Below, one piece after another: positions 10,430-21,844 of a DNA stretch of 64,000 nt. This DNA is from Alisma plantago-aquatica. Taxonomy: Eukaryota; Streptophyta; Magnoliopsida; Alismatales; Alismataceae. The notes beneath the pieces are model-generated. The model was not told where the DNA came from and did not search any database. It saw only the letters and a program-made list of their open reading frames with translations. Where the stretch lies: contig OY856413.1 in the NCBI GenBank assembly GCA_963693085.1, forward strand, positions 543,204,879-543,268,878. The letters run 5' to 3'. Position numbers and translations under genes: made by a program. The first letter of the stretch is position 1, and each line of letters begins with the position of its first letter.

Positions 10430-12865
10430 ACCATCCCCCCCTGAGAGATTGATTTTTAGATTAATCAAGTACCTGATACACAACTGATACCACATACACC
10501 CTACAAAATGGAACCAAATGAGATGCAAGAGTTGAAAAAGTAGTTGTAGGAATTGCTTGAGAAGGGTTTTATCAGACTGAGCACATCCCGTTGGGGTGTA
10601 TAAGTGTTGTTTGTTAAGAAGAAGGATGGATCCATGAGGTTGTGCATTAATTACCGACAACTGAACAAGGTGATGATAAAAAATAAGTATCCTTTATCAT
10701 AGATAGATGACCTCTTTGACCAGTTGTGAGGTGGCATAATGTTGCATGTCCCCATGGGGTGTACCAATGTTGTTTGTTAAGAAGAAGGATAGATCCATGA
10801 GATTGTGCATCGATTACCGATAGATGAACAAGGTGACGATCAAGAATAAGTATACTTTATCACAGATAGATGACCTCTTTGACCAGTTGTGAGGTGCTAC
10901 AATATTCTCAAATATAGATTTGAGATCAGGATACCATCAATTATGGATCAAGGCAGAAGACATACCCAAGTCAGCTTTTAGGACTTGGAATGGTCATTAT
11001 GAGTTTGTGCTCATGCCGTTTGGGCTAACCAATGCACCAGAAGCATTCATGGACTTGATGAATAGGGTGTTCATACCTTATCTTGACTAGTTCATGGTGG
11101 TGTTCATAGAAGACATCATGATATACTCCAAAGACTTCTAATAGCATGAACAACATTTATGGTAGGCGTTGAATTTGTTGATGCAACACAAGTTGTAGGC
11201 TAAGTTTAGCAAGTGTGAGTTTTGACTGAAGGAGGTGTCTTTAATGGGACACATCATATTTGCTGATGGTGTGCATGTGGATCCCAAGAAGGTTTAGTCT
11301 GTGTTAGAGTGGGAGCAACCAAAGACACCGATAGAGGTTTGTAGTTTCGTTGGCTTAGCAGGTTATTATAGGAGGTTTATCAAGAATTTTAGCGTAGTGG
11401 CATTACCCCTAATGAAGTTGATGAGGAAAGGTGAGACATTTTTTTTGGATGACATGTGTCAATGTCTTTCCATCTTTTGAAGAAGAACATGACCAGTGCA
11501 CTAGTGTTGGTTCTGCTAGAGCAAGGTAAATGTTATATAGTCTTTTGTGATGTGTTAAAGAATGGTTTGGGTTGTATGCTAATGCAAGATAAGAATGTGA
11601 TTTCTTTTTCTTTGTGACATATTAAGAAACATGAGGAGGGCTATCCAAAACATGGTTGGGAGCTTGCAGTGGTGGTCCATGCCTTGAATATATGGAGGAA
11701 CTACCTTTATGGTGAGAAGTATCAAATCTTCACTGACAACAAAAGCCTATAGTACATCTTCCCGAAGCAGGAGATGAACATGCGGTAGAGATGCTAGATG
11801 GAGTTGATGAAATACTATGATTGCATCATAGACTACCATACAGGGAAGGTGAACATGGTTTTATATTCTTTAAGCAAGAAATCTCCTTCATCATCATCTA
11901 TGGATAAAATGCAGTTATGATCTTCGGTGTGTCATAACAGAGACATGTTGGTCTCCCTGCATCAGATGAATGTGAAGTTGGAAGTGTCCTTATTAGCAGG
12001 ACTGTTGGCCCAGTTACAAGTGAAGAATATGTTGAGGCAACAGATCAAATATGCAAAGTGTGATGATATTATCCTACAACATATCTGAGTAGAGTTTGGA
12101 AGTGAGAAGCATGATAGCTTCCATGAATCAGAGAATGGGACTATGTTACCATGATAGAGCAGTGGTTCCTGATGTTGATGATCTGAGGAAGTTGGTTCTG
12201 AAATAGGCTCACTCTTCAATGTACACTATGCACCCAGGTAGAACCAAGATGTACTAGAATCTGAAAGATATGTATTAGTGGTCTGGCTTGAAGCAAGGTG
12301 TAGCTGAGTTTGTGGCTAAGTGCGCAGTGTGTCAGTAGGTTAAGGAAGAACATCTGAAACCTATAAGAACTTTGCAATCATTGTCTATACCATAGTGGAA
12401 ATAGGAGCATATCACAATGAAATTTATGGTTGGACTTCCTAGGACAGTCAAAGGTCATGATTGCATTTGGGTGATCGTTGGTAGGTTGACTAAGTCAACA
12501 CAATGCCCTCCTATGAAGACAATGTATATAGTTATAAGTTGACACGGGTCTATGTTGATGAGATAGCATGTTTTCATGGTATTCTAGTTTCCATTGTTTA
12601 AGATAGAGCTCCTCAATTTACCAATCACTTTTGGAAATGTCTACATATAACCATGGGTACGCAGTTGAGGTTTAGTACAACGTTTCACCCATCGATAGAT
12701 AGATAGTCTGAGAGGACTTACAAACTTTGGAAGATCTGTTGAGAGCTTGTGTCTTTAAGTTTTTGGGCAGTTGGGATAGGGACCTCTATTTGATAGAGTT
12801 TGCCTACAATAATAGTTATCAAAGGAGTATTGATATGGCACCATATGAGGCTTTACATGGGTGAC
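10430..12865 (+). pseudogene. E0 pol pseudogene: RT, RNase H, N-terminal integrase
   Basis: Colinear with 19428-21680 of E3 but with many stops in all frames. RT begins near 10500 (GFIRLSTS block at about 10565) and carries a tandem duplication. The catalytic box at about 11101 reads FIED (E3 has FIDD), so the first active-site Asp is replaced by Glu. RNase H (about 11520-11890) keeps FTDNKSL and a YHTGKVNMV-like end. Integrase starts near 12220 and keeps APQFTNHFWK (about 12605), although the catalytic Asp before it lies beside a stop. It ends in the RLYMG block (about 12850), cut by E2. No usable protein remains. Confidence 0.85.
10581..10906 (+). repeat. 163-bp tandem duplication inside E0 RT
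   Basis: 10581-10743 is followed directly by a diverged second copy, 10744-10906. Both cover the same RT stretch (VLFVKKKDG to DDLFDQL). Shared landmarks are TTGTTTGTTAAGAAGAAGGA and GACCTCTTTGACCAGTTGTG. The E3 element has the region once. Divergence between the copies indicates the duplication is old. Confidence 0.85.
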
Positions 12866-12870
12866 ATTAT
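12866..12870 (+). other. E2 left target-site duplication
   Basis: ATTAT immediately precedes the E2 5' LTR. The matching site after E2 at 34767-34771 is ATTAC, one C/T difference. The E0 integrase sequence resumes right after it. Confidence 0.65.
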
Positions 12871-13029
12871 CGATAACATCTCATTTTATGCACTTTTTGC
12901 ATATGTTTTATACTTCTCCTAACATAACTTTTATAGAATTTCTACTTATTTTAGTGATTTATGTCAAATATCTCAATTGCACACCTCTTCCACCTTTTTA
13001 GGGTCATGCCAACACCTGGTCCCGGCTAG

Positions 13030-13298
13030 CACCTCGACCGCGGCTTCGTTGACCACTAAGGACCCCACCGCAATCGAAGCCCCTCATCACCATCTCTAAG
13101 ACCCGTGACCGCATTGCTTTCCTTCGATCGTAGCCTACAACCCCCACACCACGATCACGGTGGGAGTCTCGACTGAGATCAAGCCACAACTGAGGTAATA
13201 CCTCGACCATGGCTTACACCCATGCCGCGACCATGGCTTTCACCCGCAGTCGCGATCGAGGCCCTACCTCGACTGAGATCCCAATCGCGACCGCGGCC
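13030..13298 (+). repeat. E2 U3 CpG-rich motif array
   Basis: About ten boxes of the form YCGACYGYGGCY or its complement occur, such as CCTCGACCGCGGCTTCG (13032), GCCGCGACCATGGCTT (13223), GTCGCGATCGAGGCC (13249) and ATCGCGACCGCGGCC (13283). The array ends about 25 bp before a TATA box. It is absent from the 3' LTR of E2, apart from a GTGGTCGCGGTAC remnant at about 33704. Confidence 0.75.
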
Positions 13299-13324
13299 TA
13301 GATGGTTAAGTTGGTGGGTAACAC

Positions 13325-13334
13325 CTATAAATAG
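13325..13334 (+). promoter_or_regulatory. E2 LTR TATA box
   Basis: CTATAAATAG lies just downstream of the motif array and about 455 bp into the LTR, a typical U3/R promoter position. Confidence 0.65.
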
Positions 13335-13485
13335 GCCACCCACCTTGACTTGTCACAACTTCAGATCATCAAGGACCATGAAGTGTTGCCAAATTCCATA
13401 TCCACTCACATACGATCAGTCTGGGATCTCTGAAGGCAGAAGTTGGAGGAGAGAGAAGACTGACCACCCTCTTCCTCATAAGAAG

Positions 13486-13490
13486 AGAAG
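13486..13490 (+). other. E3 left target-site duplication
   Basis: AGAAG directly precedes the E3 LTR start TGTAAGG and is repeated exactly at 26300-26304 after the E3 LTR end. The flanks join into continuous E2 LTR sequence. Confidence 0.92.
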
Positions 13491-13790
13491 TGTAAGGACC
13501 CTAACCTTCGTTTAGGGTTTACCCTATTTGTTTTGCTTAACCTTGGTGCTTTGGTGCTTGCTAATCACCTTTAAGTGGTGATTAGGGTTTTTGTTGTGCT
13601 TTGTGGAGAGTTGGAGGGGCTACTTGCAAATAACCCAAGTCTAGGGTTTTGTGAGCAAGTTTGCCACCTTGTGAGGTGTTCCTCCCTCTCTTTTCTTCCT
13701 CTAGGGTTGAGAGGAAGGCTTGGGCTTGTTGTTTGAGTTCCTTGGGCCTCAGTTGAGCTTGTTTGGGCCTTGGGGTGCCTTGTTTGAGCC

Positions 13791-13953
13791 TTGTGTCGGC
13801 CAAGACTTGTCTTGTGTCAGCCAAGACTAGCTTGTGTCGTCCAAGGAGGTTGTGTGTTGACCTGGGATGGTTTGTGTCATCCAACAACCATGTGTGTCGC
13901 CCAGGTGCCTTGGTGTGTCTCCCTGTAGAGCTGCTGTTTGTGTCGCCCATGTT
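13791..13953 (+). repeat. E3 U3 array of TGTGTCGNCC boxes
   Basis: Eight copies of TGTGTCGGCCAAG-like boxes occur at about 20-bp spacing. In the 3' LTR the same array is at about 22610-22773. Comparing the two LTRs, seven of the eight boxes keep CG at the same position in at least one copy, with TG or CA in several others. The array ends about 160 bp before the TATA box. Confidence 0.85.
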
Positions 13954-14111
13954 GCTTGGTCCAGCCTTGACCATGTTTTGTGGACACTTGGTGCATATCT
14001 TGGACAAGTGTCTCATGGCTTCCTAGAGTGGTGGCTTGAACCCTAGGACAAGTGTCCCTTGGGTGGACGACACATAGCATGGATCTACCTTGTTTTCTCC
14101 TCCCTTTCCTT

Positions 14112-14119
14112 CTATATAG
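14112..14119 (+). promoter_or_regulatory. E3 LTR TATA box
   Basis: CTATATAG about 620 bp into the LTR, between the two motif arrays. It is conserved at about 22932 in the 3' LTR. Transcription would start about 30 bp downstream, making the second array part of the RNA leader. Confidence 0.6.
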
Positions 14120-14204
14120 GTGGTTCTTTCCCTTGCCTTAGCTTCCTTTGATCCTTTGGTCTCTCCTCCACCTTGAGTGCACGACACTCCTCCCTTCTTT
14201 GCTT

Positions 14205-14930
14205 GTGTTGCCCGATACACCTCCTTAGAGTAGCAGTGGTGGCCGATACACCCTCTTGGAGAAGCTTTGGTGGACGATATCCCTTGGACCTTGGAGTGCT
14301 TCTTCTTCCTTGGAGCTTGGATCTTAAGGCGGGTTGCATAGCTTCTAACCCTAACTCCATTACCCCTTATTACGTTCTTGTTCATATGTTAGTAGTTAGA
14401 TCCTTTATTTTGTACCTTTGGTGGCCGATCCCCCTTAGGGTTTAGGGTTTCCATGTGTACCTTGCTTTCCAGGGTTTGAGTCTCCTTATGCTGGAGGTTG
14501 GTGATGACCTGTTGGGTGATATCCCTTCCTTGTTTTGGTGTGATGGACGATATGAGTGTCTTGTGATGGACGACATGGTGGGTGTTCTTGGTGTTGGACG
14601 ACATCTTTGCCCTTGTGTTGGGCGATAGGTTGAGCTAGTGTGAGTGTTGGCCGATATGGTGACCCTTGTTGGACGATATGGTCCTTGTGATGAGCAGCAC
14701 CTTTGTTCTTATGATGGACGATAGACTAAGTGTGACATGGTGGTTTGTTGGTGTTGAATGACAGGGCCGTGTGTGGCTTGTTTCCTTGTGTTGAACGATA
14801 GGCCATGCATGGTGTGAGGGCCGATAGCCTTGGTGGGTGATAGCCTTGAGTTGTGATGGCCGATAGGGCTGGGTTGTGACAGGCGTCATGCCCTTGGCTA
14901 TGGTGTGATGGTCGATAGGCCTTGATTGGT
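14205..14930 (+). repeat. E3 downstream array of GGNCGATA boxes
   Basis: About twenty copies of TTGGACGATATGG/TGGCCGATACACC-like boxes are spaced roughly 20-60 bp apart. The best boxes contain TTGGCCGA, the reverse complement of the TCGGCCAA found in the upstream array, so motif orientation flips across the TATA box. The 3' LTR repeats the array at about 23025-23750. Confidence 0.8.
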
Positions 14931-17484
14931 GGTTGCACAATTTGAGGAGTGTTCCCTTCTTTCTTTCTCTCTCTCTTAGTGGTTAGAGATGGTAGTCCTG
15001 GCCGTTATGACTAGCATGTATATCGGGCGTTGCATTTGGGCGGTGACGGGCGTCACACTTCTTGGTGTGTCGGCCGGCAGGAGGTGCAATGGGCGTTGCC
15101 CGATATGCACGGATGCCTGACACCCCTCTCTGACGCGTGTTACCCCTGTAACGCTGTGTCACGCAGTGTTGCTGCACTCCTCTCTAGCTGTTGTTGTGGG
15201 TTGTTTGGGTGAGGGTAGTGAGGAGTTTTGGTGAGGGTCTTGTGACCTTTTAACGATAGTTCCTTGTGTATGGAAGTGTTTGGTTATACATAAACAAACA
15301 AAAGTGATGCCTTGCAATAATAACAGTACTAATGATAGCAATGATGCTGATAGTAGTATATGATGATGACAAGGAAGGTAGTGGTAATGACATGCATGTA
15401 GTGATCCTTATAATTATTTTGTTAATGATAATAAGAATGGTGGAAGTTACACTAATAATTTGCATAATGATAATAATAATGATAGTGGATGGTGACAGTC
15501 ATGATAAGTGGTAATAATTGTGTTTGCTCTGAATACTCAATATGATTTCTATACAAAGTGAACCCCTTGATTATTTTGTATAATCTTGAGATAAGGGTAA
15601 GCATGAATATGGTATGTTAATGATGTGCTTAATACACTTGATCACCAAATAGTGTAAATGACAAGTATAGCATCTCGAATATCATCTTGTGATACTGAGT
15701 ATAGTCCTTATGTGTACTCTAACCATGCAGGTGATGATTTAGCCATGAAAAGGCTATGAGATATATGTGATGAGTAACATCACATGATAATTACTCTGGT
15801 TAATGAGATTATATGTATTATGTGTTAGTTTCATGATGTTGATGTGAGCCTTGAAGAGGCAGTGATAGTACATGATGAGGGATTGAAATCTCATGGTATG
15901 TGACGATCCTTGAGATGGATCTGGATGGTTGGCAAGAGGCCAAGTGGTAACATGTGATGTTGAATCCTTGAGATGGATCAGGTGGATGTAGTCACAATAA
16001 TGAATTTTACTTCCTGTTATATCTTGCATGTTATACAACTTGGTTGAATCTTGCAATCCATCTAAAAGATACTAATTAATCATAGTGAAATATATCATGT
16101 AGTTTGCCCTCGCCATAGATCCATCATCGTCAGGACTTGGTGATGGTGAAACAAGTTCTCCTACGAGTTAACCTGGAAGCGCATATTTTGGAATATGTGT
16201 AGGTTGCTCCTAGCCTGAAAATGAGGAGGTAAGAGTGTAACTTCGGTTACAGACTCAGATATATGTATGTGTAGAGCATGGTGAACAGGCCCATGGCTCA
16301 GGATATGTAATGTGAGGAGCATGAATGTGTTCATGGCTCAGAGCACGGTGAACAGGCCCATGGCTCAGTTATACTAGCGCCGAGACCTGTACCAAGGCGG
16401 TCTAGAGAGAGGGTATCCTATGGAGCTGACCCTGTGGCTTAGACCACTTCAGCATGTGACTTCGGTCCTGCTTGTGTTGCACTCGTGTACTGACCACGAG
16501 GTGGGAGGTCGTGGAGTCCGACTCTTCCATTGACCTTGTATGGCACCGGCTTGGGTTTCGTAACCGAAGGTTGGATTTGAACGGTACTATTCACTTCCTC
16601 AGGGCATAATAATATGTAATACATCCGTTTAGTATTTACTGCTTACATCAAACACGAAACATTGGTTGAGGCCTTGTTTGTGTAATATCTCTGTTATATC
16701 TTGTACGTTATGTGGCAACATATCTTGTTCTGATAATCATGTTACATAGTATATATGTTATATTGTCAATCATGTTCCATTGAGAGATATCTGGTTATAT
16801 GCTTTTGTACAGCTGGTAAGCTTGTCAGTAAGAATAGCCTTGCTTTATATATATAGACTGCTCTTGTTATATCTGTTAATAGTTATCTACTGTTATAGTT
16901 TATCTTGCTGAGGTTCTGTAGTTGCGGCGGGGAGTTATGTTTCCCGCTGGGACAATTGTTCAATTGTCTCACCCCGTTGGTTTACACCCTTTTTAGGTGG
17001 TCGAGGTAGACGTGGTCGTGGTCGTGGTGTTGCGGTCGAGCAGCTTGAGGAGCAATAGAAGGCAAGCGATGGACATGCTGCTATTTTGGATGTATTGTAG
17101 TAGAGTCTAGAGTCATCCCTGTACTCTCAGGTCCTTGGCAGTGTTTTGGCGTTGTTTCACGATGAACGATCGATGATGTTTATATATCCTGCTGTTGGCC
17201 GGATGCGGGCCTTTATGTATATGAACAGGTGGTGAACTCATGTGATGGATGAACAGTTGTTCTTTGAAGCTGTGGACACGTATCAGATCCCGTGTATGAA
17301 TATATATATGACATGTTTCTGTGCAGGATGAGGACTGGAATGTAATAGTCTCATAGTTTATCAGTTTTTCGCAATCGGTTTTAATTAATCCGTGTTTTGA
17401 TAATTTGTGGTTATGGTGATTTCCGCACGTTTTCGCGTAACACCTCGTTATTTGTATGATAATAGGATGTGTTGCCACAAGTTT

Positions 17485-17496
17485 TGGTATCAGAGC
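17485..17496 (+). other. E3 primer-binding site (tRNA-iMet)
   Basis: TGGTATCAGAGC, five bases after the 5' LTR end, is complementary to the 3' end of initiator tRNA-Met, the usual minus-strand primer of plant chromoviruses and copia elements. Confidence 0.92.
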
Positions 17497-17605
17497 TATA
17501 GGTACGCTGAGTCTACAGGGATTTAGGACTAGGTTGAGTCTGTTCTTATGAGTTTTCCAGGTGTTCTTACCAAAATCTTCTGCCCTCAGTGGAAGAAAAG
17601 CCAAG

Positions 17606-18706
17606 ATGTCTGGAAAGCATGAAGGACACTCTACTGAGTACAATGATGCTGCATCGGTTGATGGAGCAGATGGACAGGCACATGAAGATCGGGTGCCTGA
17701 GGGTCCCCAATTTAACCCAGCCATACTTGAACATCATGCTTACTAACAGCTTATGAGGCAGTTGATGGCTACGATGAATCTCATGGTTGAGCGATTACCA
17801 GTGCCTCCTCCGCGAGCACAGGTTCCCCATGGAGAAGCATCGGGTATTGGGAAGACCTTCGAGCGGCTCCACCGAGTTGGAGCTTCGGAATATGCTGGAA
17901 TGGCTGATCCAGCGGATGCAGATCTGTGGCTGACAAGTCTCGAGAAGGCTTTCCAGATCCTTGACATCCCTGAAGCGGACAAGGTAAAGCATGCTGTCTA
18001 CCTTCTGAAAGGTAGTGCTGGTCACTGGTGGACCATCGAAGAAGAGAAGCGGCCCGGTGAGGTGGTCTGTTGGGAAGTGTTTCGACGTGAGTTCGTCACC
18101 AGATACTTTCCCAAGACGTATCTGGATGAGAAGGTCAGTCAGTTCGAGAACCTGAGACAAGGAACGATGAACATCACCGAGTATGAAGCTAAGTTTATGG
18201 ATCTGTTGAGGTTTTGTCCTCACATGGCGGCAACAGATGAGGAACGGATCAGACATTTCGAGAAGGGTTTGAGTACTGAGTTGACAACCCCGGTGTCTGT
18301 GTTGGAAAACCAAGAGCGGTTTTCTACGTTCGTTGAATCAGTTCGATGGATTGAGAGAACAGTAAGGGAGAAAAGAGAGTCTATGTCTCTTAAAAGACCT
18401 GCTCAGTTTCAAGGATGAAGGTTTGGTGGCTTTAAGAAGCCCAGGTTTTTAGCACCATCAGCGATGAGAAGTTCTGGTGTACCATCTCAGTGGTCTCCGA
18501 GTAAGGGGAAAGGTTATGTTTCTTCACCGTTTAAAGTGCACAGTTCAGCTTCTGTGGCAGTGACAGGGCCAGTTAGGCCAAGGTCTGAGGACAAGTCATG
18601 TCATCTTTGTGGACAGGTCGGGCATTGGAAGTTCAATTGCCCGAATAGAGACGTTGAAGTGACGCAGCAGCCGAGGCAGAGTTTTCAAAGGTCAGAGAGG
18701 CCATAG
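17606..18706 (+). pseudogene. E3 gag (capsid and nucleocapsid)
   Basis: The frame begins at ATG 17606 (an in-frame ATG at 17561 is an alternative) and runs into pol without a frameshift. Stops are at 17744-17746 (TAA), 18416-18418 (TGA) and 18704-18706 (TAG), all explicable by C-to-T changes in Gln or Arg codons. The capsid domain (about 17900-18320) includes WLTSLEKAFQILDI, HWWTIEEEKR and FRREFVTRYFPKT. The zinc knuckle CHLCGQVGHWKFNC (CX2CX4HX4C) is at about 18599-18640. The protein would form the virus-like particle and bind the element's RNA. Confidence 0.9.
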
Positions 18707-20611
18707 CCCAGTGGTAGCAGAGGACGAGGATGCGATCAAGCATCTCAAGCTGGATCATCTGCTCAGGGAAGCAGAGGTCGTGGACAGCAAGCAACGACTC
18801 GATTCTATGCCATGAGTCAGCCGAAGGCATTAGTCAACCTGCGAGTGGTGACAGGTCAGATGGAGTTATTTCATTCTGATATGTCTTCTTCTTGCTTTAT
18901 ATCTGTTCTGGTTGACCCGGGTGCTACACACTCTTTTATCGCCTATAGTATGCTTGAAAAATGTCGTTTACCAGTTAGTTGTAAGAAGGATAGCTTGTTG
19001 TTAGAAACCCCTCTTGATGGTTCCTCTTTGCTTCGAGAAGAGTGTCCATCTTGTCTCTTGTCTTTCTTGGGACACTGCATCCAAGTGGATCTCATACCAC
19101 TTGATATGCATGGTTTCGATGTCATCCTTGGGATGGATACCTTAGAGAAGTATAAGATTGTCTTGGACTGTAGTTTCAAGCAGGCAGTGTTTGATGTCGC
19201 GGGAGAGAAGTGGATCTTCCAGGGAGATAGGAAGATTCTTCCGACGTGTTTGGTATCAGCTATGGTGGCAGAAAAGTTGTTACGACAAGGATGTGAGGCG
19301 TTCTTAGCTCACGTGGTGGATACCGTTGTGGTTACCAAGGCAAAAGGTCCCAGTCTTGAGGAGGTGTCAGTGGTTCGAGAGTTTGCAGACGTGTTTCCTA
19401 AGAAGTTTCCTGGTGTTCCTCCACCCCGAGAGATTGATTTCGAGATCAATTTGGTTCCTGGAACACAGCCAGTTGCACAGTCTGCATATAGAATGGCTCC
19501 AGCAGAGATGGCAGAGTTGAAGAAGCAGTTGCAAGAGTTGTTGGAAAAAGGTTTTATCCGACTGAGTACGTCGCCGTGGGGTGCTCCCGTGTTGTTCATA
19601 AAGAAGAAGGATGGTTCGACGCGGTTGTGTATAGACTACCGACAGTTGAATAAGGTCACGATCAAGAATAAGTACCCGTTCCCGAGGATAGATGATCTGT
19701 TCGACCAGTTGCGTGGTGATACAATGTTTTCAAAGATCGATCTACGGTCTGGATATCACCAGTTGAGGATAGAGGTGGATGACATACCCAAGTCAGCTTT
19801 CAGGACGAGGTATGGCCATTTTGAGTTCGTGGTTATGCCGTTTGGATTAACCAATGCACCTGCTGCTTTCATGGACCTGATGAACAGAGTGTTCCGTCCA
19901 TTCTTAGATCAGTTTGTTGTAGTCTTTATAGATGACATCTTGATCTATAGTCGGGACAGGCAAAAGCATGAGCAACATCTTCGTCAAGCATTGACTTTTC
20001 TTCGTCAACATCAGTTGTATGCCAAGTTCAGTAAGTGTGAGTTCTGGTTGGAGGAAGTGACTTTCTTGGGTCATGTGATATCTGCTGAAGGAGTCAAAGT
20101 AGATCCGAAGAAGGTGGAATCCGTTGCGGATTGGGAACAACTGAAGACGCCGACAGAAGCTCGTAGTTTCCTTGGTTTGGCAGGATACTACCGGAGGTTT
20201 ATCAAGGACTTCAGTGTGATTGCGTTGCCGATGACAAAGTTGACCAGGAAGGATGTACCTTTTGTTTGGGATGATCGATGTCAGCAAGCTTTCCAGAGTT
20301 TGAAGGAGAAGCTGACCAGTGCTCCAGTGTTGATCTTGCCAGAGCCTGGGAAAGGCTATGTTGTTTTCTGTGATGCTTCCAAGAAAGGTTTAGGTTGCGT
20401 ATTGATGCAAGAAGATCATGTGGTTTCTTTTGCCTTGCGACAGCTCAAGAAGCATGAGGAGAACTATCCGACTCATGACTTGGAGTTGGCAGCAGTGGTT
20501 CATGCGTTAAAGATTTGGAGACACTATCTGTATGGGGACATGTGTCAAATCTTTACAGATCATAAGAATCTGAAGTATATCTTTACGCAACAAGAGTTGA
20601 ACATGCGATAG
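18707..20611 (+). pseudogene. E3 protease, RT and RNase H
   Basis: Same frame as gag, with the longest open part at 18812-20611 (599 codons). The protease motif is [11 protein letters not shown] with catalytic Asp codon at 18914. RT runs from about 19485 and includes [18 protein letters not shown] and the catalytic FIDD box at 19925-19936. RNase H starts near 20350 with [23 protein letters not shown] and [11 protein letters not shown]. The frame closes at a TAG (20609-20611), where the family normally has Gln in an NMRQRRW motif, so one C-to-T change explains it. Confidence 0.92.
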
Positions 20612-21844
20612 CGACGATGGATGGAGTTGATCAATGATTACGACTGCACTATCGAGTATCATCTTGGTAAGGCAAACGTGGTAGCTGATGCGCTTAGCAA
20701 AAAATCTTCTTCTCTTTCTTCAAAGAAGGCACAGTTGAGTTCTTTGATATGTCATAGGCGAGACATGTTTGTTTCTCTGCGACATATGAATGTGCAGATG
20801 GAAGTTTCTTTGTTATCTGGTCTTTTTGCACAGATGCAAGTTAAGCCTACATTGAGACAGCAGATCAAGGATGCAAAGCAAACAGATGATGCGGTACAGT
20901 TGATCAGATCAGAGTTTGGCAGCGACAAGCGTGATGGGTTTCATGAGTCCGAGGATGGACTAGTTTGCTATCGGGATAGGATGGTGGTTCCAGATGTTGA
21001 TGATCTGAGGGAGTTGGTGCTTGAGGAAGCACATACGTCTATGTATGCTATACATCCAGGTGTCACCAAGATGTATCATAGTCTGAAGGACTTGTATTGG
21101 TGGCCCGGTTTGAAGAAAGATGTAGCTGAGTTCGTGGCGTGATGTGCGGTTTGTCAGCAAGTGAAGGCTGAGCATCAGAAGCCGGTGGGTACGTTGCAAC
21201 CTTTGCCGATACCGCAGTGGAAATGGGATCATATAACCATGGATTTTGTAGTTGGTCTACCCCGGACAACTAGGAATCATGATTCCATTTGGGTGATAGA
21301 GGACAGATTGACAAAGTCTATCCATTTTCTACCAGTAAGGACGACATATACAGCTGAGAAACTAGCTCGAGTGTATGTGGATGAGATAGTACGTTTGCAT
21401 GGTGTGCCAGCAACAATAGTTTCGAACAGAGGTCCTCAGTTTACGAGTCGTTTTTGGGAACAGTTGCACAGAGCGTTGGGAACGCAGTTGAGGTTCAGTA
21501 CATCTTTTCACCCGCAGACAGATGGACAGTCTGAAAGGGCTATACAGATTTTGTAAGATCTTCTTCGAGCTTGTGTTTTGCAGTTTCTAGGCAATTGGGA
21601 TGTACATCTGAGTTTGATAGAGTTTGCCTACAACAACAGTTATCAGCGGAGCATCGACATGGCTCCATATGAGGCTTTGTATGGAAGGAAGTGCATATCT
21701 CCTTTGTGTTGGTATGAGTCTGGTGAGTATCAACTTTTGGGTCCTGAGTTAGTTCAACAGACAACAGATAAGATCAAGGTGATACTGCAACAACTGAAAG
21801 TGGCACAGGACAGGCAGAAGTCTTATGCAGACAATCGTCGATGA
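20612..21844 (+). pseudogene. E3 RNase H end and integrase core
   Basis: The frame continues unchanged after the TAG. RNase H ends in YHLGKANVVADALSKK. The integrase zinc finger (about 21050-21160) has HPGVTKMYHSLKD and CAVCQQ, separated from the rest by a TGA at 21140-21142. In the catalytic core the first Asp (codon 21242) and the Glu (codon 21533) are present. The second catalytic Asp is Asn in [13 protein letters not shown] (AAC at 21425-21427, a single G-to-A change). Stops are at 21554-21556 (TAA) and 21842-21844 (TGA). Confidence 0.9.

Larger units (their letters stand above)
10425..12870 (+). mobile_element. E0: old Tekay/Del-like chromovirus, left part
   Basis: This is the older relative of E3, starting abruptly inside the protease-RT linker (the GAGAGATTGATTT block at about 10435 aligns with 19428 in E3). 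No E0 LTR, gag or protease lies to the left, so the 5' part is missing or beyond E1. It stops at 12870 within integrase, where E2 is inserted, and resumes at 34767. Confidence 0.85.
13491..17479 (+). repeat. E3 5' LTR (3989 bp)
   Basis: Starts TGTAAGGACCC and ends GTTGCCACA. It aligns end to end with 22310-26299. It contains a first motif array upstream of the TATA box, a second array downstream, a GAT/AAT-rich simple-sequence stretch at about 15310-15500 and a small duplication around GGTGAACAGGCCCATGGCTC (about 16281 and 16341). Long antisense open frames within it, such as 13582-14016 and 17113-17724, are not supported as genes. Confidence 0.95.

Noticed and set aside
13582..14016. 144-codon minus-strand open frame in the E3 LTR
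   Set aside because: It lies over the TGTGTCGGCC array, and peptide repetition reflects the DNA repeat.
15310..15500. Functional meaning of the GAT/AAT-rich stretch in the E3 LTRs
   Set aside because: It looks like ordinary imperfect simple sequence, shared by both LTRs through descent.
17113..17724. 203-codon minus-strand open frame across the E3 LTR end and gag start
   Set aside because: It spans the LTR/internal junction antisense to gag, has no recognisable domain and is broken in the equivalent 3' LTR region.
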